DNA of 64,000 nt from Sinorhizobium garamanticum (GTDB lineage Bacteria > Pseudomonadota > Alphaproteobacteria > Rhizobiales > Rhizobiaceae): assembly GCF_029892065.1 (NCBI RefSeq), contig NZ_CP120373.1, positions 62,001 to 126,000 on the forward strand, in the 5' to 3' direction. The number at the start of each line of letters is the position of its first letter. The first letter of the stretch is position 1. The translations under genes and the position numbers were made by a program. Shown piece after piece: positions 44,591 through 55,125 of the stretch. The notes under the pieces are model-generated. The model was not told the origin of the DNA. It saw only the letters and a list, made by a program, of their open reading frames with translations, and ran no database searches.

Positions 44591-44762
44591 GCAGCGCCGC
44601 AGCAACCATCGCTTTGGCCCGAAGGAGAAGCGCCGCGAAATCACTTGGATGTCGCGGCGCCCTTTGGATCATGGCGATTGCGGATTGTGCCGATCAATCA
44701 CCGCGATCGGTCAGAATGGATCGAAGCGGGCGAGCCACTCCAATCCTTCGAGTGTCGTGACA

Positions 44763-46310
44763 TCAGCCCTGATCGATCGGAAGCGCGACAAAGCGGCTGC
44801 CGTCTTCGGTTTCGATCTGGAAGAGCGCCTTGGTCCGCCCATCCTTCTTGGCGTTGTTGATCACCTTGAGGATGTCGTCCGCCGACTTCACTTCCTGATT
44901 GTTGACGGTGACAATCTTCTCGCCTTCCTTGAGGCCACGGTCGCCGGCGTCAGAGTCCGGATCGACGGAAGCGATCATCACGCCGGTGCCGTCCTCGGAA
45001 GGCGTCACCGTCACACCGAGACCGGCAAGCGCTTCGTCGCTGGCTGTCGGACCCTGCTCGGACCGCTCGTCCTTCGGCTGCGTGGCGTCGCTGGTGTCGC
45101 TCGGCAGGTTGCCGATTTCGAGCTTGACGCTCTGCGACTTGCCGTCGCGCCACAGAGTGACGTCTGCAGAAGAGCCCGGACGCAGCGCCGCAACCTTGCG
45201 GGCCAGATCGCGTGGATCCTTGATCGGCTCGCCGTTCATTGCCGTTATGACATCGCCCTTCTTGATCCCGGCCTTTTCTCCCGGAGAGCCGGCCTGCGGT
45301 TCTACGACCAGAGCGCCGCTTGCCTCGGAGAGGCCCAGCGAATCAGCGATATCCTTGTTTACCGGCTGGATCTGAACGCCAAGCCAACCGCGCGAGACGG
45401 TGCCGTCCCTCATGAGATCTTCGACGACGTCCTTGGCAACAGATGCGGGGATCGCGAAGGCAATGCCGACATTGCCACCCGACGGAGCCAGGATGGCGGT
45501 GTTGATGCCGACAACCTCACCCGAAAGGTTGAACGTCGGACCACCGGAGTTGCCGCGGTTCACGGCAGCGTCGACCTGCAAGTAATCGTCATAGGGACCC
45601 GACCCGATGTCGCGGCCGCGAGCCGAGACGATACCGGCCGTCACCGTTCCACCGAGGCCAAACGGGTTACCGACCGCGACGACCCAATCGCCGACGCGCA
45701 CCTTGCTGTCGTCCGCGAAGGTGACATAGGCGAACTTCCGCTGGTCATCGACCTTGAGCACCGCGAGATCGGTGCGGCTGTCCTTACCGACCAGCTTGGC
45801 ATCGAGCTCGGTTCCGTCATTCAGGATGACCGTGAAGGCGGAGCCATCGGAAACGACGTGATTGTTGGTGACGAGGTAGCCGTCTTCGGAGATGAAGAAG
45901 CCGGAACCCTGGGCGCGCGGGCGAAGGCGGCCCTCGGCGTGCGGACCACGACGATCACGTTCGGCGCGATCATCGCCACGCGGACCGCCGAATTCGCGGA
46001 AGAAGCGCTTCAGCGGATGATCATCGGGCAGATCTTCGAAGCCGCGGCCGCCGAAGTCGAAGCCGAAGTTGCTGGTTTCATCGTCGGAGGTGTTCACGCG
46101 CGACTGCACACGAACGGAAACGACGGCCGGCGAAACCGCGTCGACGACATTCGCGAAGCTCGGGACCGCTGGGGCTTCCGTCTTCACCGCTTCGGCGAAG
46201 GTCTGCGAAATCTGAGCCGGCAGGCCGCTGGTCAGCATGACCGCCGCGAGACCGGCGACGGTGGAGGTTTTCAGAACCGTCTTCAGGGATGGACGTTTGA
46301 TCTTGGACAT
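44763..46310 (-). CDS. degP: DegP/HtrA-type periplasmic serine protease
   Basis: The 515-residue periplasmic protease-chaperone has an N-terminal hydrophobic export segment and a Gly/Arg-rich insert (about 85-135). The catalytic triad is H151 (NNHVV), D181 (DLAVLK) and S255 (GNSGGP). Two PDZ domains follow (about 300-385 and 410-510). It degrades misfolded envelope proteins. ATG 46310 is chosen; AAGG lies about 9 nt upstream. It is on the same strand as the cyc operon but separated by 355 bp, so it probably has its own promoter. Confidence 0.95.
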   Translation of the reverse strand: MSKIKRPSLKTVLKTSTVAGLAAVMLTSGLPAQISQTFAEAVKTEAPAVPSFANVVDAVSPAVVSVRVQSRVNTSDDETSNFGFDFGGRGFEDLPDDHPLKRFFREFGGPRGDDRAERDRRGPHAEGRLRPRAQGSGFFISEDGYLVTNNHVVSDGSAFTVILNDGTELDAKLVGKDSRTDLAVLKVDDQRKFAYVTFADDSKVRVGDWVVAVGNPFGLGGTVTAGIVSARGRDIGSGPYDDYLQVDAAVNRGNSGGPTFNLSGEVVGINTAILAPSGGNVGIAFAIPASVAKDVVEDLMRDGTVSRGWLGVQIQPVNKDIADSLGLSEASGALVVEPQAGSPGEKAGIKKGDVITAMNGEPIKDPRDLARKVAALRPGSSADVTLWRDGKSQSVKLEIGNLPSDTSDATQPKDERSEQGPTASDEALAGLGVTVTPSEDGTGVMIASVDPDSDAGDRGLKEGEKIVTVNNQEVKSADDILKVINNAKKDGRTKALFQIETEDGSRFVALPIDQG

Positions 46311-46665
46311 TCGCTTTTGCCTTCTCTCTTCCTTGAAGCCATCGCCAATCGGCATGCGGCTTCAAAACCTTGACCACGAGAGTTCCCGAACGGGTATTTG
46401 GCGTCCGGGGAACTGCTCGCCTGGCTGTGACTGGAGGAACAGCCGATGATGAAAGGTGTAACGGATGGGACCTTACTGAGTTCTGTCCGGCAGATGAATA
46501 TTTGGTAATGTTCGCATGGAAGCCGGAGAGAGACTGTTAAGCACCATGCGGAACGGCGCCATACTTCGTTTTCCAATATGCGAAATTCGTCTGAGCGTCC
46601 TGAACGATCGTTCGATATCAAAGGCGCGATCTTCAGACTCCCGGGTATCCAGCGAATGATGCTTT
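46311..46665. other. Intergenic region between cycL and degP
   Basis: It should contain the degP promoter. It includes a perfect 12-bp palindrome, GAACGATCGTTC, at 46602-46613, close after the cycL stop codon. No coding frame is supported. Confidence 0.45.
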
Positions 46666-47121
46666 CTAGGACCTCAAGAGCTTATCCAGCTCTTCCTTTT
46701 CCTTGTCGGAAAGCGGCACGCCGAGCGTACGCGCACTGCGTCGGCGCGCAGCCAAAACGAGGACAACTCCACCGCAAAGAAGCAGAATGACGGGCATGCC
46801 CCAAAGAATCACAGTCTTCGCCTCGAAACGCGGCTTCAACAGCACGAATTCACCATAGCGGGAGACGACATAGGCAATGACCGCTTCGTCCGTATCGCCA
46901 TTCGTCAACCGCTCGCGCACCAGCACCCGCAAATCCTTGGCGAGTTCGGCATTGGAGTCGTCGATCGACTGGTTCTGGCAGACCATGCAGCGAAGCTTGG
47001 CCGAGATCGCCCGCGCTCGCGCTTCGAGTGCCGGATCGGCAAGCACCTCGTCCGGATTGACCGCGAAGGCGGGCACCACGGAAGAGAGGCAAAGGAAAAG
47101 CGCAAGCAACAAGCGGATCAT
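46666..47121 (-). CDS. cycL: Cytochrome c maturation protein CcmH
   Basis: The 151-residue protein has a signal peptide ([20 protein letters not shown]), the redox motif CMVC in [21 protein letters not shown], and a C-terminal transmembrane helix. It reduces apocytochrome c cysteines before haem attachment. It overlaps cycK by 4 bp (ATGA). It is the last gene of the cycHJKL operon, with normal length. Confidence 0.95.
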   Translation of the reverse strand: MIRLLLALFLCLSSVVPAFAVNPDEVLADPALEARARAISAKLRCMVCQNQSIDDSNAELAKDLRVLVRERLTNGDTDEAVIAYVVSRYGEFVLLKPRFEAKTVILWGMPVILLLCGGVVLVLAARRRSARTLGVPLSDKEKEELDKLLRS

Positions 47122-49106
47122 TCGGCAGCCCCCAAGGCGAGCCGCGCGGCCCTCTTGGCGCGCGTCGGCGCGCCAACCCGCAAGCGGCGGTCACTGAGGG
47201 AGACTACGCCGCCCGCCATCATGATCAGCGCCCCGCCCCAGATGCAAAGGATCAGCGGCTTCCACCAGACACGCACGACAATTCCGCCGTCGGTCATCTG
47301 ATCGCCGAGGGAAACATAGAGCTGGCTGAGGCCAAAGGTCCGAATTCCGGCCTCCGTCGTCGGCATCCGGCGCGCGGTATAGAGCCGCTTCGACGACCAG
47401 ATTTCCGTGACCGCTACGCCGCCCCGGCTGACGGTGAAATGCCCGGTTTCGTCGGTATAGTTCGGTCCGCGCCCCTGGCGCATGCCGTCGAAGCGCAGGG
47501 TATAGCCGCCGGCGTCCACCATCATTCCCGGCCGCATCTCGACGACCGCCTCGGTCTCGAAAGCGGTGACGGCGACGATGCCGATCAACGTGACGCCCAG
47601 TCCCGCATGGGCGAGTGCTGTCCCGAAGGCAGAGCGCGGCAGGCCCGAAAGCCGCTTCCAGGCAATGCTGCCGGCCACTTTGCCGATACCGGAACGCAGA
47701 ATGAGTTCGGTCAGCGCGCCCACGACCAGATAGACGCCGAGCGCAATGCCGAGGAGAGCGAGTACAGGGCCGCCATTCATTGCGTAGTAATAGACCGCAG
47801 CGACAAGGAGGCCCACCGCGACCGCGACGAACAAACGCTGGGCAACACCTGTGAGATCGCCGCGCTTCCAGGCAAGCAGCGGGCCGAAAGGAACTGCGCA
47901 GAGCAGTGGCAGCATCAACAGGCCGAAGGTCATGTTGAAGAACGGTGCACCGACCGAGATCTTTTCCCCCGTCAGAGCTTCAAGCACCAGTGGATAGAGC
48001 GTGCCGGTGAGCACGGTCGCTGCCGCCGTCGTGAGAATGAGGTTGTTGAGAACGAGTGCGCCTTCGCGCGAGACCGGCGCAAAAAGTCCGCCGGACCTAA
48101 GACGGGAGGCCCGGAGCGCGAAAAGCGAAAACGCGCCGCCGATGAAGACGACGAGTATGGCGAGAATGAAGATCCCGCGCGTCGGGTCGGTCGCAAAAGC
48201 ATGCACCGAGGTGAGTACGCCCGAACGGACGAGAAAGGTACCGAGCAGCGACAGCGAGAAGGTCATGATCGCCAGCAGCACGGTCCAGATCTTCAGCGCC
48301 TCGCGTTTTTCCATCACCAGTGCCGAGTGCAACAGCGCCGTGCCAGCAAGCCAGGGCATGAACGAGGCGTTTTCGACCGGGTCCCAGAACCACCAACCGC
48401 CCCAGCCGAGCTCGTAATAGGCCCAGTAGGAGCCCATGGCGATGCCCGCGGTCAGGAAAGTCCAGGCGGCAAGAGTCCAGGGCCGTACCCAGCGCGCCCA
48501 TGCCGCATCGATGCGGCCTTCGATCAGTGCCGCGATCGCAAAGGAAAAGCAGACGGAAAAGCCGACATAGCCGAGGTAGAGCAGCGGCGGATGGATGGCG
48601 AGGCCGACATCCTGAAGCACGGGGTTGAGGTCCTTCCCCTCTCCCGGAGCCGGAATGAGGCGGGCAAAGGGGTTGGACGTCAGCAGGATGAAGAGCGCAA
48701 AGGCGGCCGTGATCCAGGCCTGGACGGCGAGCACGGTTGCCTTCAGCGTTTCCGGAAGGTTGCGGCCGAAAAGCGCCACGAGCGCGGAAAAGAAGACGAG
48801 GATCAACAGCCACAACAGCATCGACCCCTCGTGGTTGCCCCACACACCGGAAATCTTATAGATCAAGGGTTTGAGCGAGTGCGAGTTCTCCCAGACGTTC
48901 CGTACCGAGAAGTCGGAGGTCACGTAGGCGAAAGTCAGCACCGCGAAGGAGAAGGCAACGAGCAAGGCGCAGACGAGTGCGGCGCTCGATGCAAGTTCCA
49001 TCAGCGCGCGATCACCGCGCCGCGCCCCGGCGAGCGGCAAGACCGCCTGGATGAGCGCCGTCGCGAGCGCCAGCACCAGGGCATAATGTCCGAGCTCGAT
49101 GATCAT
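47118..49106 (-). CDS. cycK: Cytochrome c haem lyase subunit CcmF
   Basis: This 662-residue polytopic protein has the WWD domain ([28 protein letters not shown]) between membrane helices. It also has the haem-coordinating His region [13 protein letters not shown] and a periplasmic C-terminal domain. It works with CycH and CycL to ligate haem delivered by CycJ to apocytochromes c. It overlaps its neighbours by 4 bp on both sides. Confidence 0.96.
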   Translation of the reverse strand: MIIELGHYALVLALATALIQAVLPLAGARRGDRALMELASSAALVCALLVAFSFAVLTFAYVTSDFSVRNVWENSHSLKPLIYKISGVWGNHEGSMLLWLLILVFFSALVALFGRNLPETLKATVLAVQAWITAAFALFILLTSNPFARLIPAPGEGKDLNPVLQDVGLAIHPPLLYLGYVGFSVCFSFAIAALIEGRIDAAWARWVRPWTLAAWTFLTAGIAMGSYWAYYELGWGGWWFWDPVENASFMPWLAGTALLHSALVMEKREALKIWTVLLAIMTFSLSLLGTFLVRSGVLTSVHAFATDPTRGIFILAILVVFIGGAFSLFALRASRLRSGGLFAPVSREGALVLNNLILTTAAATVLTGTLYPLVLEALTGEKISVGAPFFNMTFGLLMLPLLCAVPFGPLLAWKRGDLTGVAQRLFVAVAVGLLVAAVYYYAMNGGPVLALLGIALGVYLVVGALTELILRSGIGKVAGSIAWKRLSGLPRSAFGTALAHAGLGVTLIGIVAVTAFETEAVVEMRPGMMVDAGGYTLRFDGMRQGRGPNYTDETGHFTVSRGGVAVTEIWSSKRLYTARRMPTTEAGIRTFGLSQLYVSLGDQMTDGGIVVRVWWKPLILCIWGGALIMMAGGVVSLSDRRLRVGAPTRAKRAARLALGAAE

Positions 49107-49555
49107 TGAATGTTTTCCTTGCCACCGAGCGCAACACCCTGTGCCTGCAGACGGTCTGCAACGTCTTTCGGCATATAGGTTTCATCGTGCTTGGCGAGCA
49201 CCGTATCCGCGACGAATACCGGACTGCCCGCAACAAAGGCGCCCTCGGCCACCACGCCCTGTCCCTCGCGGAAGAGGTCGGGCAGGATGCCGGTATAGGT
49301 TACCGGTACCGTTCCCAGCGTATCGGTGACGTTGAACGTCACTGTCTTGCCCTCGCCACGCTTGAGCGAACCGGTTTCGACGAGGCCGCCCAGGCGAATG
49401 CGCGTTCCCGGAGCAAGGCCGGCCTTCGTGAGATCGCCCGGAACATAGAAGTAAGCGACCGCCTGGCTGAAGGCGAACATGACCAGGAAGACGGCGGCCA
49501 TCAAGAAGCCGACGCCACCGCCGATGATCGCCAACCGTTTCTGCTTGCGTGTCAT
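49103..49555 (-). CDS. cycJ: Haem chaperone CcmE
   Basis: The 150-residue protein has a cytoplasmic basic start, one membrane anchor ([21 protein letters not shown]), and an OB-fold periplasmic domain. The haem-binding histidine lies in [11 protein letters not shown] near the C-terminus. It carries haem to the CycK-CycL lyase. ATGA overlaps link it to cycH and cycK. Confidence 0.96.
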   Translation of the reverse strand: MTRKQKRLAIIGGGVGFLMAAVFLVMFAFSQAVAYFYVPGDLTKAGLAPGTRIRLGGLVETGSLKRGEGKTVTFNVTDTLGTVPVTYTGILPDLFREGQGVVAEGAFVAGSPVFVADTVLAKHDETYMPKDVADRLQAQGVALGGKENIQ

Positions 49556-50697
49556 TCTTCTTCTCCGTCCGCGTCGATCCCGAGTTCGCGGCCGAGAGCC
49601 AGCAACTGCTTCCCTGGATCCCCGGTGGCCGGGAACGCCTTCAGCCCTTGCTGTAGAGCGTCGCGCGCCTTGTCTCTTTGATCAAGCACAACGTAGGAAC
49701 GGATCAGGCGCATCCATCCTTCGAAGTTCGCGGGATTTTCCTTCAGTTTGCTCGACAGGCTGTCGACCATGCCGCGGATCATGGCCTGGCGATCACCGGC
49801 ATCCATCTGCGCGGCGGCCGCCATATCCTCGGACGTTGGGTTTGCCGGCATCGTATTGCCGGCCGGCGCCTGACCGGCGGACAGCTCCGCGATGTGTTGG
49901 TTCACCAATGGCAGCCAAGGCGCGTCAGCGGGAGAATTGCCGGCAAGCCTGCGAAATGCGGCGAGTGCATCCTGCTGTCTACCCTCCTGCTTGAGGCCGA
50001 GAGCCAGATAGAATTCCGAGCGCGGGTCGTTGGGGTCAAGGGCAAGCGACTTCTTCAAGGCTTCCTGCGCATCGGCCGTCACCAAGCCGCCGGACTGCAC
50101 GATCAACGCCTCTGCATAGCCCCCGAGTCTGGCGGGCGTCGGCCCGAGCAGGCGGATCGCCTGATCGTAGGCGGCGACAGCGTCCTCGACCCGGCCGCTG
50201 CGCATATAGATCGGCGCCAGCAGATCCCAGCCCTGGCCATCGCCCGGATTGGCCGCGAGATGGTTCTCGGCCCGTGCAATCAAAATGTTGATGTCGTCAC
50301 CCGGATTGGCAAGCCTGGCCGCAAGCGGCTGCGCAGGCACGCCGGGACTGCCGGTGACGAGATAGAGGCAAAGCCCCACGGCGGGAAGACAGAGAAGAAC
50401 GAAGAGCTGCGCGATGCGGTTCGAGCGCAGGGATTTCGGACCACTTTCCCGGGCGGGCGCGTCCGCGGCGCTTGCCGCAAGCAGCCGGCGCGCGATCTCG
50501 GCCCTAGCGAGTTCCGCGTCCTCGCCGCTGATCAGGCCGGACTTCTGATCCCGCGTCACTTCCTCGAGCTGGTCGCGATAAACTTCGATGTCATGGCTGT
50601 GGGGAGACGAAAGCGGTGCCGCTGCCCGCATCAGCGGGAGAACGAGCACGACAGCGGCTGCCGCCGTCAAGATAGCGACGAGGATCCAGAACAACAT
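49552..50697 (-). CDS. cycH: Cytochrome c biogenesis protein CcmI
   Basis: The 381-residue inner-membrane protein has an N-terminal helix pair ([19 protein letters not shown] and [18 protein letters not shown]) around a cytoplasmic loop. A periplasmic TPR region follows ([32 protein letters not shown] and further repeats) that binds apocytochrome c. It is the first gene of the cycHJKL operon. No ribosome site stands out before the start codon. Confidence 0.94.
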   Translation of the reverse strand: MLFWILVAILTAAAAVVLVLPLMRAAAPLSSPHSHDIEVYRDQLEEVTRDQKSGLISGEDAELARAEIARRLLAASAADAPARESGPKSLRSNRIAQLFVLLCLPAVGLCLYLVTGSPGVPAQPLAARLANPGDDINILIARAENHLAANPGDGQGWDLLAPIYMRSGRVEDAVAAYDQAIRLLGPTPARLGGYAEALIVQSGGLVTADAQEALKKSLALDPNDPRSEFYLALGLKQEGRQQDALAAFRRLAGNSPADAPWLPLVNQHIAELSAGQAPAGNTMPANPTSEDMAAAAQMDAGDRQAMIRGMVDSLSSKLKENPANFEGWMRLIRSYVVLDQRDKARDALQQGLKAFPATGDPGKQLLALGRELGIDADGEEE

Positions 50698-50838
50698 GGA
50701 GGGGAAATACTATGAGCCCCGTGCCATTCCAACTCGAAAACAGGCAATGACGGAGATTTGAGGCGTTTCGCCGCAAGTCGCCCGCGTATTTTGCTCGTTT
50801 GGTGGCCGAGGGCGCGTCACCGAAGTGACGCTGCGGGC

Positions 50839-51303
50839 TCATGTCAGCGGCGTCCAGCTTCCATCGGGATTGCGGCACGCCGCTCCGCGTGCGGTCGTTT
50901 GCTGCCCCTTGACGGTCACCGTATGGCTATATTGCCGGCAATTCTGCGAACCGACCTGATAGGGTGCAGCGGCGACGACGGAACCGCTGACGCCGCGTCC
51001 CTCCCAGACGACCGGCTGCCCGCCCGGTGCGGCCTCGAGCGCCCGGTACTCGGCCTCGAGCGCCCTCTGCCGATCGGACTTGCCGAGATCGATCCCATCG
51101 AGGCGCGCAATGACACCACCCTGGAGCGCGGCGATATAGGCCGTCGACGAGGCTCCTCGCGTTGCGGTCGCAGAAAGACCCGAAACGGCCCCACGCTGGC
51201 CGTTCGACGCCGTGCCGCAACCAGCCAGTGCGACGGCAGCCGCGATGACGGCGATCCTACCGCTGGCGACAAAGGCTCGTGTCATTACTGCGTGGTTCCT
51301 CAT
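50839..51303 (-). CDS. Surface antigen-like lipoprotein (RT0821/Lpp0805 type)
   Basis: The protein of about 154 residues has an export segment ending in a lipobox (AAAVALAGCGTASNG). A C-terminal domain follows with WEGRGVSGSVVAAAPYQVGSQNCRQYSHTVTVKG and ACRNPDGSWTPL, as in the 17-kDa surface antigen/RT0821 group of outer-membrane lipoproteins. It may stabilise the envelope; the function is not known. ATG 51303 follows GGGGA closely; ATG 51285 is an alternative. The gene lies between the cyc operon and feuQ. Confidence 0.82.
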   Translation of the reverse strand: MRNHAVMTRAFVASGRIAVIAAAVALAGCGTASNGQRGAVSGLSATATRGASSTAYIAALQGGVIARLDGIDLGKSDRQRALEAEYRALEAAPGGQPVVWEGRGVSGSVVAAAPYQVGSQNCRQYSHTVTVKGQQTTARGAACRNPDGSWTPLT

Positions 51304-51464
51304 GATCCCCCGACAACTCAACTGCACCGCAAACCACCTTATCCGCCCTCCCGTACATCCGGCGGCGGACAGGTGGCACCCTGTCGATTTTCTTTTTGCA
51401 CTCCCCGGCGCATCAGGCAACCACACCCTCTTGGGGATCGGCATTTTCGGCCGCTGTGTGGCCG

Positions 51465-52850
51465 CTAAACCGCAGCAGGCAGAACGAGTTGGGCCCGCAA
51501 TCCTCCTTCGTCGCGCCGCGAAAGTTCGATCGTGCCTTGATATTCTCCGACAATTTCGCTCACGATCGAAAGTCCAAGCCCGGTGCCGGGCTTGCTCTCG
51601 TCGAGCCTCTTGCCACGCTTCATTGCCAAGGCGATCTGGTCGGGATCGAGGCCCGGACCGTCGTCATCGACGTCGAGTACGATCCAGTGACGACCCTGAT
51701 CCTTGCCGTGCACGTCTTCCGGGGCCGGCCGGACAGTTAGCCGGACATGGTCGCGTGCATGCCGCGCGGCGTTTTCGAGCAAATTGCCGACCGTTTCCTC
51801 GACGTCCTGTTGCTCCATCGCCAATATCAGGCCCGGCGGATTGATCGACAGGCTGAACTGCCTTTCCGGATTGAGACGCCGCATCACCCGGACAAGCCGT
51901 TCGAGCGCGGGCTGAGCCTCGGTTCTGGCGAGGATCGAGCCCCGTTGCGCGGCGATGCGCGCGCGGCTGAGATAGATTTGCACCTGGGTCTGCATCGCGT
52001 CGGCCTGCGTCTTGACCAACTCCCCATGCGGTGTTTCCAGCACACGCGCTTCGTTGAGCAGAACTGCGATCGGCGTCTTCAGGGAATGAGCAAGGTTGCC
52101 GACCTGCATGCGCGCCCGATCGATGATACGGCGATTGCTGTCGATCAGGGCGTTCACCTCGTTGGCAAGCGGCTGGATCTCACGCGGGAAAGCGCCGTCC
52201 AGGCGCTCGCTCTCGCCCGCGCGGATCTTTTCAAGCGAGCGGCGCACCTGGTCCAGCGGCCGGAGACCGAACAGAATGGTCAGCGCATTGACGCCAAGTC
52301 CGCCGAGACCAAAGATCGACAGCGCGATGGTGAGATTACGGGTGAAGCGATCGATATCCGCCTCCAGCACATCGCGATTGCCCGCGACCCGGAAGCGAGC
52401 GGCATGCCCCTGGATGTCGAGCACGACCTCGGTTTCGGCCACCTCGACCTCGTTTCCGAACGGATCCATGGTCGTGTAGAAGCGCTCGTAGCGAATATCG
52501 AAGGGAACCTCGTCAACACTGGCAATCGGCAGTTTTGCCGAGCCGAGAGACGTCGACAGCAGTGGTGGCGTGTCAAATTCACCGATCGGTTCGACGATCC
52601 AGTACCATCCGGTTTGGGGCTGGGAGAAACGAAGGTCGCCGAGCTGCGGACTTCCGGACAGAACGGCCTTCTCGTTGACGGAAATCGAGTTGATGACATT
52701 GTAGAGTTGCGCGCGCAGCAGATCCTGGAAGCCGCGCTCAGACCCTTGTCTGTACAGCGCGGAGATAACCACTCCAATTACTACGAGGGCGACGACGGCC
52801 CAAACGGTCGAAACCGCCAGTACGCGGGCCGTAAGCGATCTAATTGCCAT
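51465..52850 (-). CDS. feuQ: Sensor histidine kinase FeuQ
   Basis: The 461-residue membrane kinase is PhoQ-like. It has a first helix (VLAVSTVWAVVALVVIGVVISALY), a periplasmic domain of about 130 residues, a second helix near 170-190, a HAMP-like region, an H-box with His in QVGNLAHSLKTPIAVLLNEARV and an HATPase with GTGLGLSIV. FeuQ senses the envelope state and acts with FeuP on cyclic glucan export in Sinorhizobium. It overlaps feuP by 11 bp. Confidence 0.92.
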   Translation of the reverse strand: MAIRSLTARVLAVSTVWAVVALVVIGVVISALYRQGSERGFQDLLRAQLYNVINSISVNEKAVLSGSPQLGDLRFSQPQTGWYWIVEPIGEFDTPPLLSTSLGSAKLPIASVDEVPFDIRYERFYTTMDPFGNEVEVAETEVVLDIQGHAARFRVAGNRDVLEADIDRFTRNLTIALSIFGLGGLGVNALTILFGLRPLDQVRRSLEKIRAGESERLDGAFPREIQPLANEVNALIDSNRRIIDRARMQVGNLAHSLKTPIAVLLNEARVLETPHGELVKTQADAMQTQVQIYLSRARIAAQRGSILARTEAQPALERLVRVMRRLNPERQFSLSINPPGLILAMEQQDVEETVGNLLENAARHARDHVRLTVRPAPEDVHGKDQGRHWIVLDVDDDGPGLDPDQIALAMKRGKRLDESKPGTGLGLSIVSEIVGEYQGTIELSRRDEGGLRAQLVLPAAV

Positions 52851-53511
52851 TGCCGGGCGCTTGCATGCGATATCCGAGGCCGCGAACCGTTTCGATCAAG
52901 TCGTTGCCGATCTTCTTGCGCAACCGACCGACAAACACCTCGATCGTGTTGGAGTCGCGGTCGAAATCCTGATCATACATGTGTTCGACCAGTTCCGTGC
53001 GCGACACCACCTGCCCCATATGGTGCATCAGGTAGGAGAGCAGCCGGAACTCATGCGACGTGAGCTTCAGCGGCACGCCGCGAACGGTCGCTTTCGAACC
53101 CTTGGTGTCGAGCCGCACCGGACCGCAAACGATCTCCGAACTCGCATGCCCCGCGGCCCGACGGATCAATGCGCGGATGCGGGCAAGAACCTCCTCCACA
53201 TGGAAGGGCTTGGCCACATAGTCATCGGCGCCGGCGTCGATACCGGCCACCTTGTCGCTCCAGCGGTCGCGTGCGGTCAGAATCAGGACCGGCATGGTCT
53301 TGCCGTCGCCGCGCCACTTTTCGAGGACGGTAATGCCGTCCATCTCCGGCAGGCCGATGTCGAGGATTACCGCATCATAGGGTTCCGCGTCACCAAGATA
53401 GTGGCCCTCCTCACCGTCGAAGGCCTGATCGACGACGTAGCCGGCTTCTTTCAATGCGTCGGCCAGTTGCCTGTTCAGGTTGACGTCGTCCTCGACTATA
53501 AGAATGCGCAT
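52840..53511 (-). CDS. feuP: Response regulator FeuP
   Basis: The 223-residue OmpR-type regulator has a receiver domain with phosphorylatable D51 (AVILDIGLPEMDG), the lysine switch in DDYVAKPFH and a DNA-binding domain with LTSHEFRLLSYLMHHMGQVV. In S. meliloti FeuP controls ndvA (cyclic glucan export) and other envelope genes. It is encoded between feuN and feuQ, which identifies it against generic PhoP-like regulators. Confidence 0.92.
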   Translation of the reverse strand: MRILIVEDDVNLNRQLADALKEAGYVVDQAFDGEEGHYLGDAEPYDAVILDIGLPEMDGITVLEKWRGDGKTMPVLILTARDRWSDKVAGIDAGADDYVAKPFHVEEVLARIRALIRRAAGHASSEIVCGPVRLDTKGSKATVRGVPLKLTSHEFRLLSYLMHHMGQVVSRTELVEHMYDQDFDRDSNTIEVFVGRLRKKIGNDLIETVRGLGYRMQAPGNGN

Positions 53512-53552
53512 CTGCGTTCAGTTCCCTTGCTCGTAGGCTACCCGCAAGCAGC

Positions 53553-53804
53553 CTACATCGGCACCTTCACCGTTACCTTCTTAGGCCGCCCACCGTTGCC
53601 CGGGATAAGCACCGTGATCACGCACTGACCGTCGGATGTCGGCTGGGCGGAGAGCAGTTCTCCACCCGTCTCGGCAACCACTTGCGCGGCGGCAGCGCTG
53701 CAATCGCCAGCCGCGCGGACAACAGCCGAAGGCACGTTGATGGCAGGCGGCGAGAAGCCTGCGAGGCCTGCGGCAAGCGCGGCTATGATCACTGGTGAAG
53801 ACAT
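53553..53804 (-). CDS. feuN: FeuN, small periplasmic inhibitor of FeuPQ
   Basis: The 83-residue product has an N-terminal export segment (MSSPVIIAALAAGLAGFSPP) and a small domain with two cysteines (AAGDCSAAA, DGQCVITVLIPG). It ends RPKKVTVKVPM. The length, export signal and place directly upstream of feuP match FeuN of S. meliloti, a negative modulator of FeuQ signalling. ATG 53804 is chosen; the upstream in-frame frame is basic and not protein-like. The ribosome site is weak. Confidence 0.85.
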   Translation of the reverse strand: MSSPVIIAALAAGLAGFSPPAINVPSAVVRAAGDCSAAAAQVVAETGGELLSAQPTSDGQCVITVLIPGNGGRPKKVTVKVPM

Positions 53805-54418
53805 GAACGCACTTTCGACTTGGGAAGCATCATGGCGAAAATCATTAACTGATACAGGCTGAATGGCAAATGAATGTCGGACGCGGCACGACTTCCGACG
53901 GCGGTATCTGCTCGCGGGAAAACGACCGTAGATTGCAGCGATTCCTCCTGTTGCGAAAGATCGCACCGCGCAACCGGCGAGCCTTTCGCCGACTGCCAAG
54001 GCAGTCATTTGTTAGGATCTCCGCAGAAGAATGTTTATCCGCGCCCAGATTGCTACCGCCGCCCTCAGGAGGCGAGGCGCTCACGCGCCGTTTTAACCTT
54101 CCGGGCCTCCCTCGATTCTTCTCAATCGCTTGCGACCATTTTCTCAAGAATTGATTCCGATCGTTCAAAGGTGTCCCGAAGTGAATCCGTGTCCTTGTTC
54201 AGAGATTTGAAAATGCATCGTTTTCCGGTTGCCGTGCGACAGCCCCAAAGCCGGTGAATCCCGCCTAAAGGGTTCAAGGAAAATTTTGTGGATCAATCGA
54301 ACATTAATCGATTTAAAGAATTTTCAATCGTTTAAATGATTTAAGCCACTGATTTACAACGCATTTACGATGTGAAATTGTCTTGCATCCTTCAACCGTC
54401 ATGAACCAGGAGAAACGG
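53805..54418. other. Region upstream of feuN, AT-rich in its right half
   Basis: About 610 bases without a supported gene. The stretch 54270-54390 is strongly AT-rich, with repeated AATCGATTTAAAG-like words, and probably promotes the small ORF at 54419. The feuN promoter should lie in the left half. No RNA fold is evident. Confidence 0.45.
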
Positions 54419-54559
54419 ATGCAGACGCTCGCGAACAAACAGCCCGCACTACCGCAATCCAGGATTCCGCAATCGCTTCTCGATCGCTTCGAGCACGAGT
54501 GGCGCGAGATGCGCACGGCTGGCGAGACTGCGCAAAAGCCCGTTCCGCCTGCAGAATGA
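54419..54559 (+). CDS. Small hypothetical protein (46 aa)
   Basis: AGGAG at 54408-54412, 6 nt before the ATG, opens a 46-residue frame (start MQTLANKQPALPQSRIPQSL). The product is polar, with an acidic-basic helix (DRFEHEWREMRTAGE). An in-frame ATG 18 nt upstream overlaps the ribosome site and is less likely. No family is recognised. Confidence 0.55.
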   Translation: MQTLANKQPALPQSRIPQSLLDRFEHEWREMRTAGETAQKPVPPAE

Positions 54560-54699
54560 TGTTCCGGCACCGCTGAAAGAACGCCGTTCTACCAGCGGTG
54601 CCACTCCTCAAAATACAGCGCCACAGCGCTTGCTGGCCGTCGACGACGAAGCCGCTGCGGCCTTTTTACCAATCCACAATTCCATGCTACTCTTCCGCA

Positions 54700-55035
54700 A
54701 TGCTGACCGAAGAGATGGAAAAGCTGGCGCTCAGCCTGCCGGGAACGCAAGAGAATGCCCATTTCGGAACGCGGGATTTTCGCGTGGGCAAGCGGATTTT
54801 CATGTCCCTGCCGGAGGCAGGCCGCGCGGTCTTCAAGTTCACGCCCGACCAGCAGCGCATGTTACTGGAAATGGAGCCCGGAGTTTGCGCCGCGGTCCCC
54901 GGCGGCTGGGGAGAACGCGGCTGGACATCGTTCTATTTCGTCGACGCCGACGAGGAGCTTGTTCGGCAGTCCATGGAAACCGCATGGCGCAACGTCGCGC
55001 CGAAAAGTCTTGTGAAGAAGAACGGTGGCACCTGA
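54700..55035 (+). CDS. MmcQ/YjbR family protein
   Basis: The 111-residue protein has the YjbR/MmcQ fold: LTEEMEKLALSLPGTQENAHFGTRDFRVGKRIF, then FKFTPDQQRMLL and ERGWTSFYFVDADEELVRQSMETAWRNVAPKSLV. The family folds like CyaY or other DNA-binding-like small proteins, but its function is not settled. ATG 54700 fits the family start. The ribosome site is weak. It is followed by a RIME1 fragment. Confidence 0.88.
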   Translation: MLTEEMEKLALSLPGTQENAHFGTRDFRVGKRIFMSLPEAGRAVFKFTPDQQRMLLEMEPGVCAAVPGGWGERGWTSFYFVDADEELVRQSMETAWRNVAPKSLVKKNGGT

Positions 55036-55056
55036 GCCTTCGCCCCGCCCAATGGA

Positions 55057-55125
55057 CGCGTTAGCGCTTTGAATCGCTGCATGTTTTATCCTTAAATCGG
55101 CCTACGATCTAAGGAACCATGCACT
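55057..55125. repeat. Partial RIME1-like element (second palindrome)
   Basis: GCGCTTTGAATCGCTGCATGTTTTATCC and AAATCGGCCTACGATCTAAGGAACCATGCA match the right half of the full element at 12644. The left hairpin is missing. It abuts the stop codon of the YcgN-like gene. Confidence 0.65.

Noticed and set aside
54401..54418. Upstream in-frame ATG for the 46-residue ORF
   Set aside because: It overlaps the AGGAG ribosome site that is ideally placed for the ATG at 54419.
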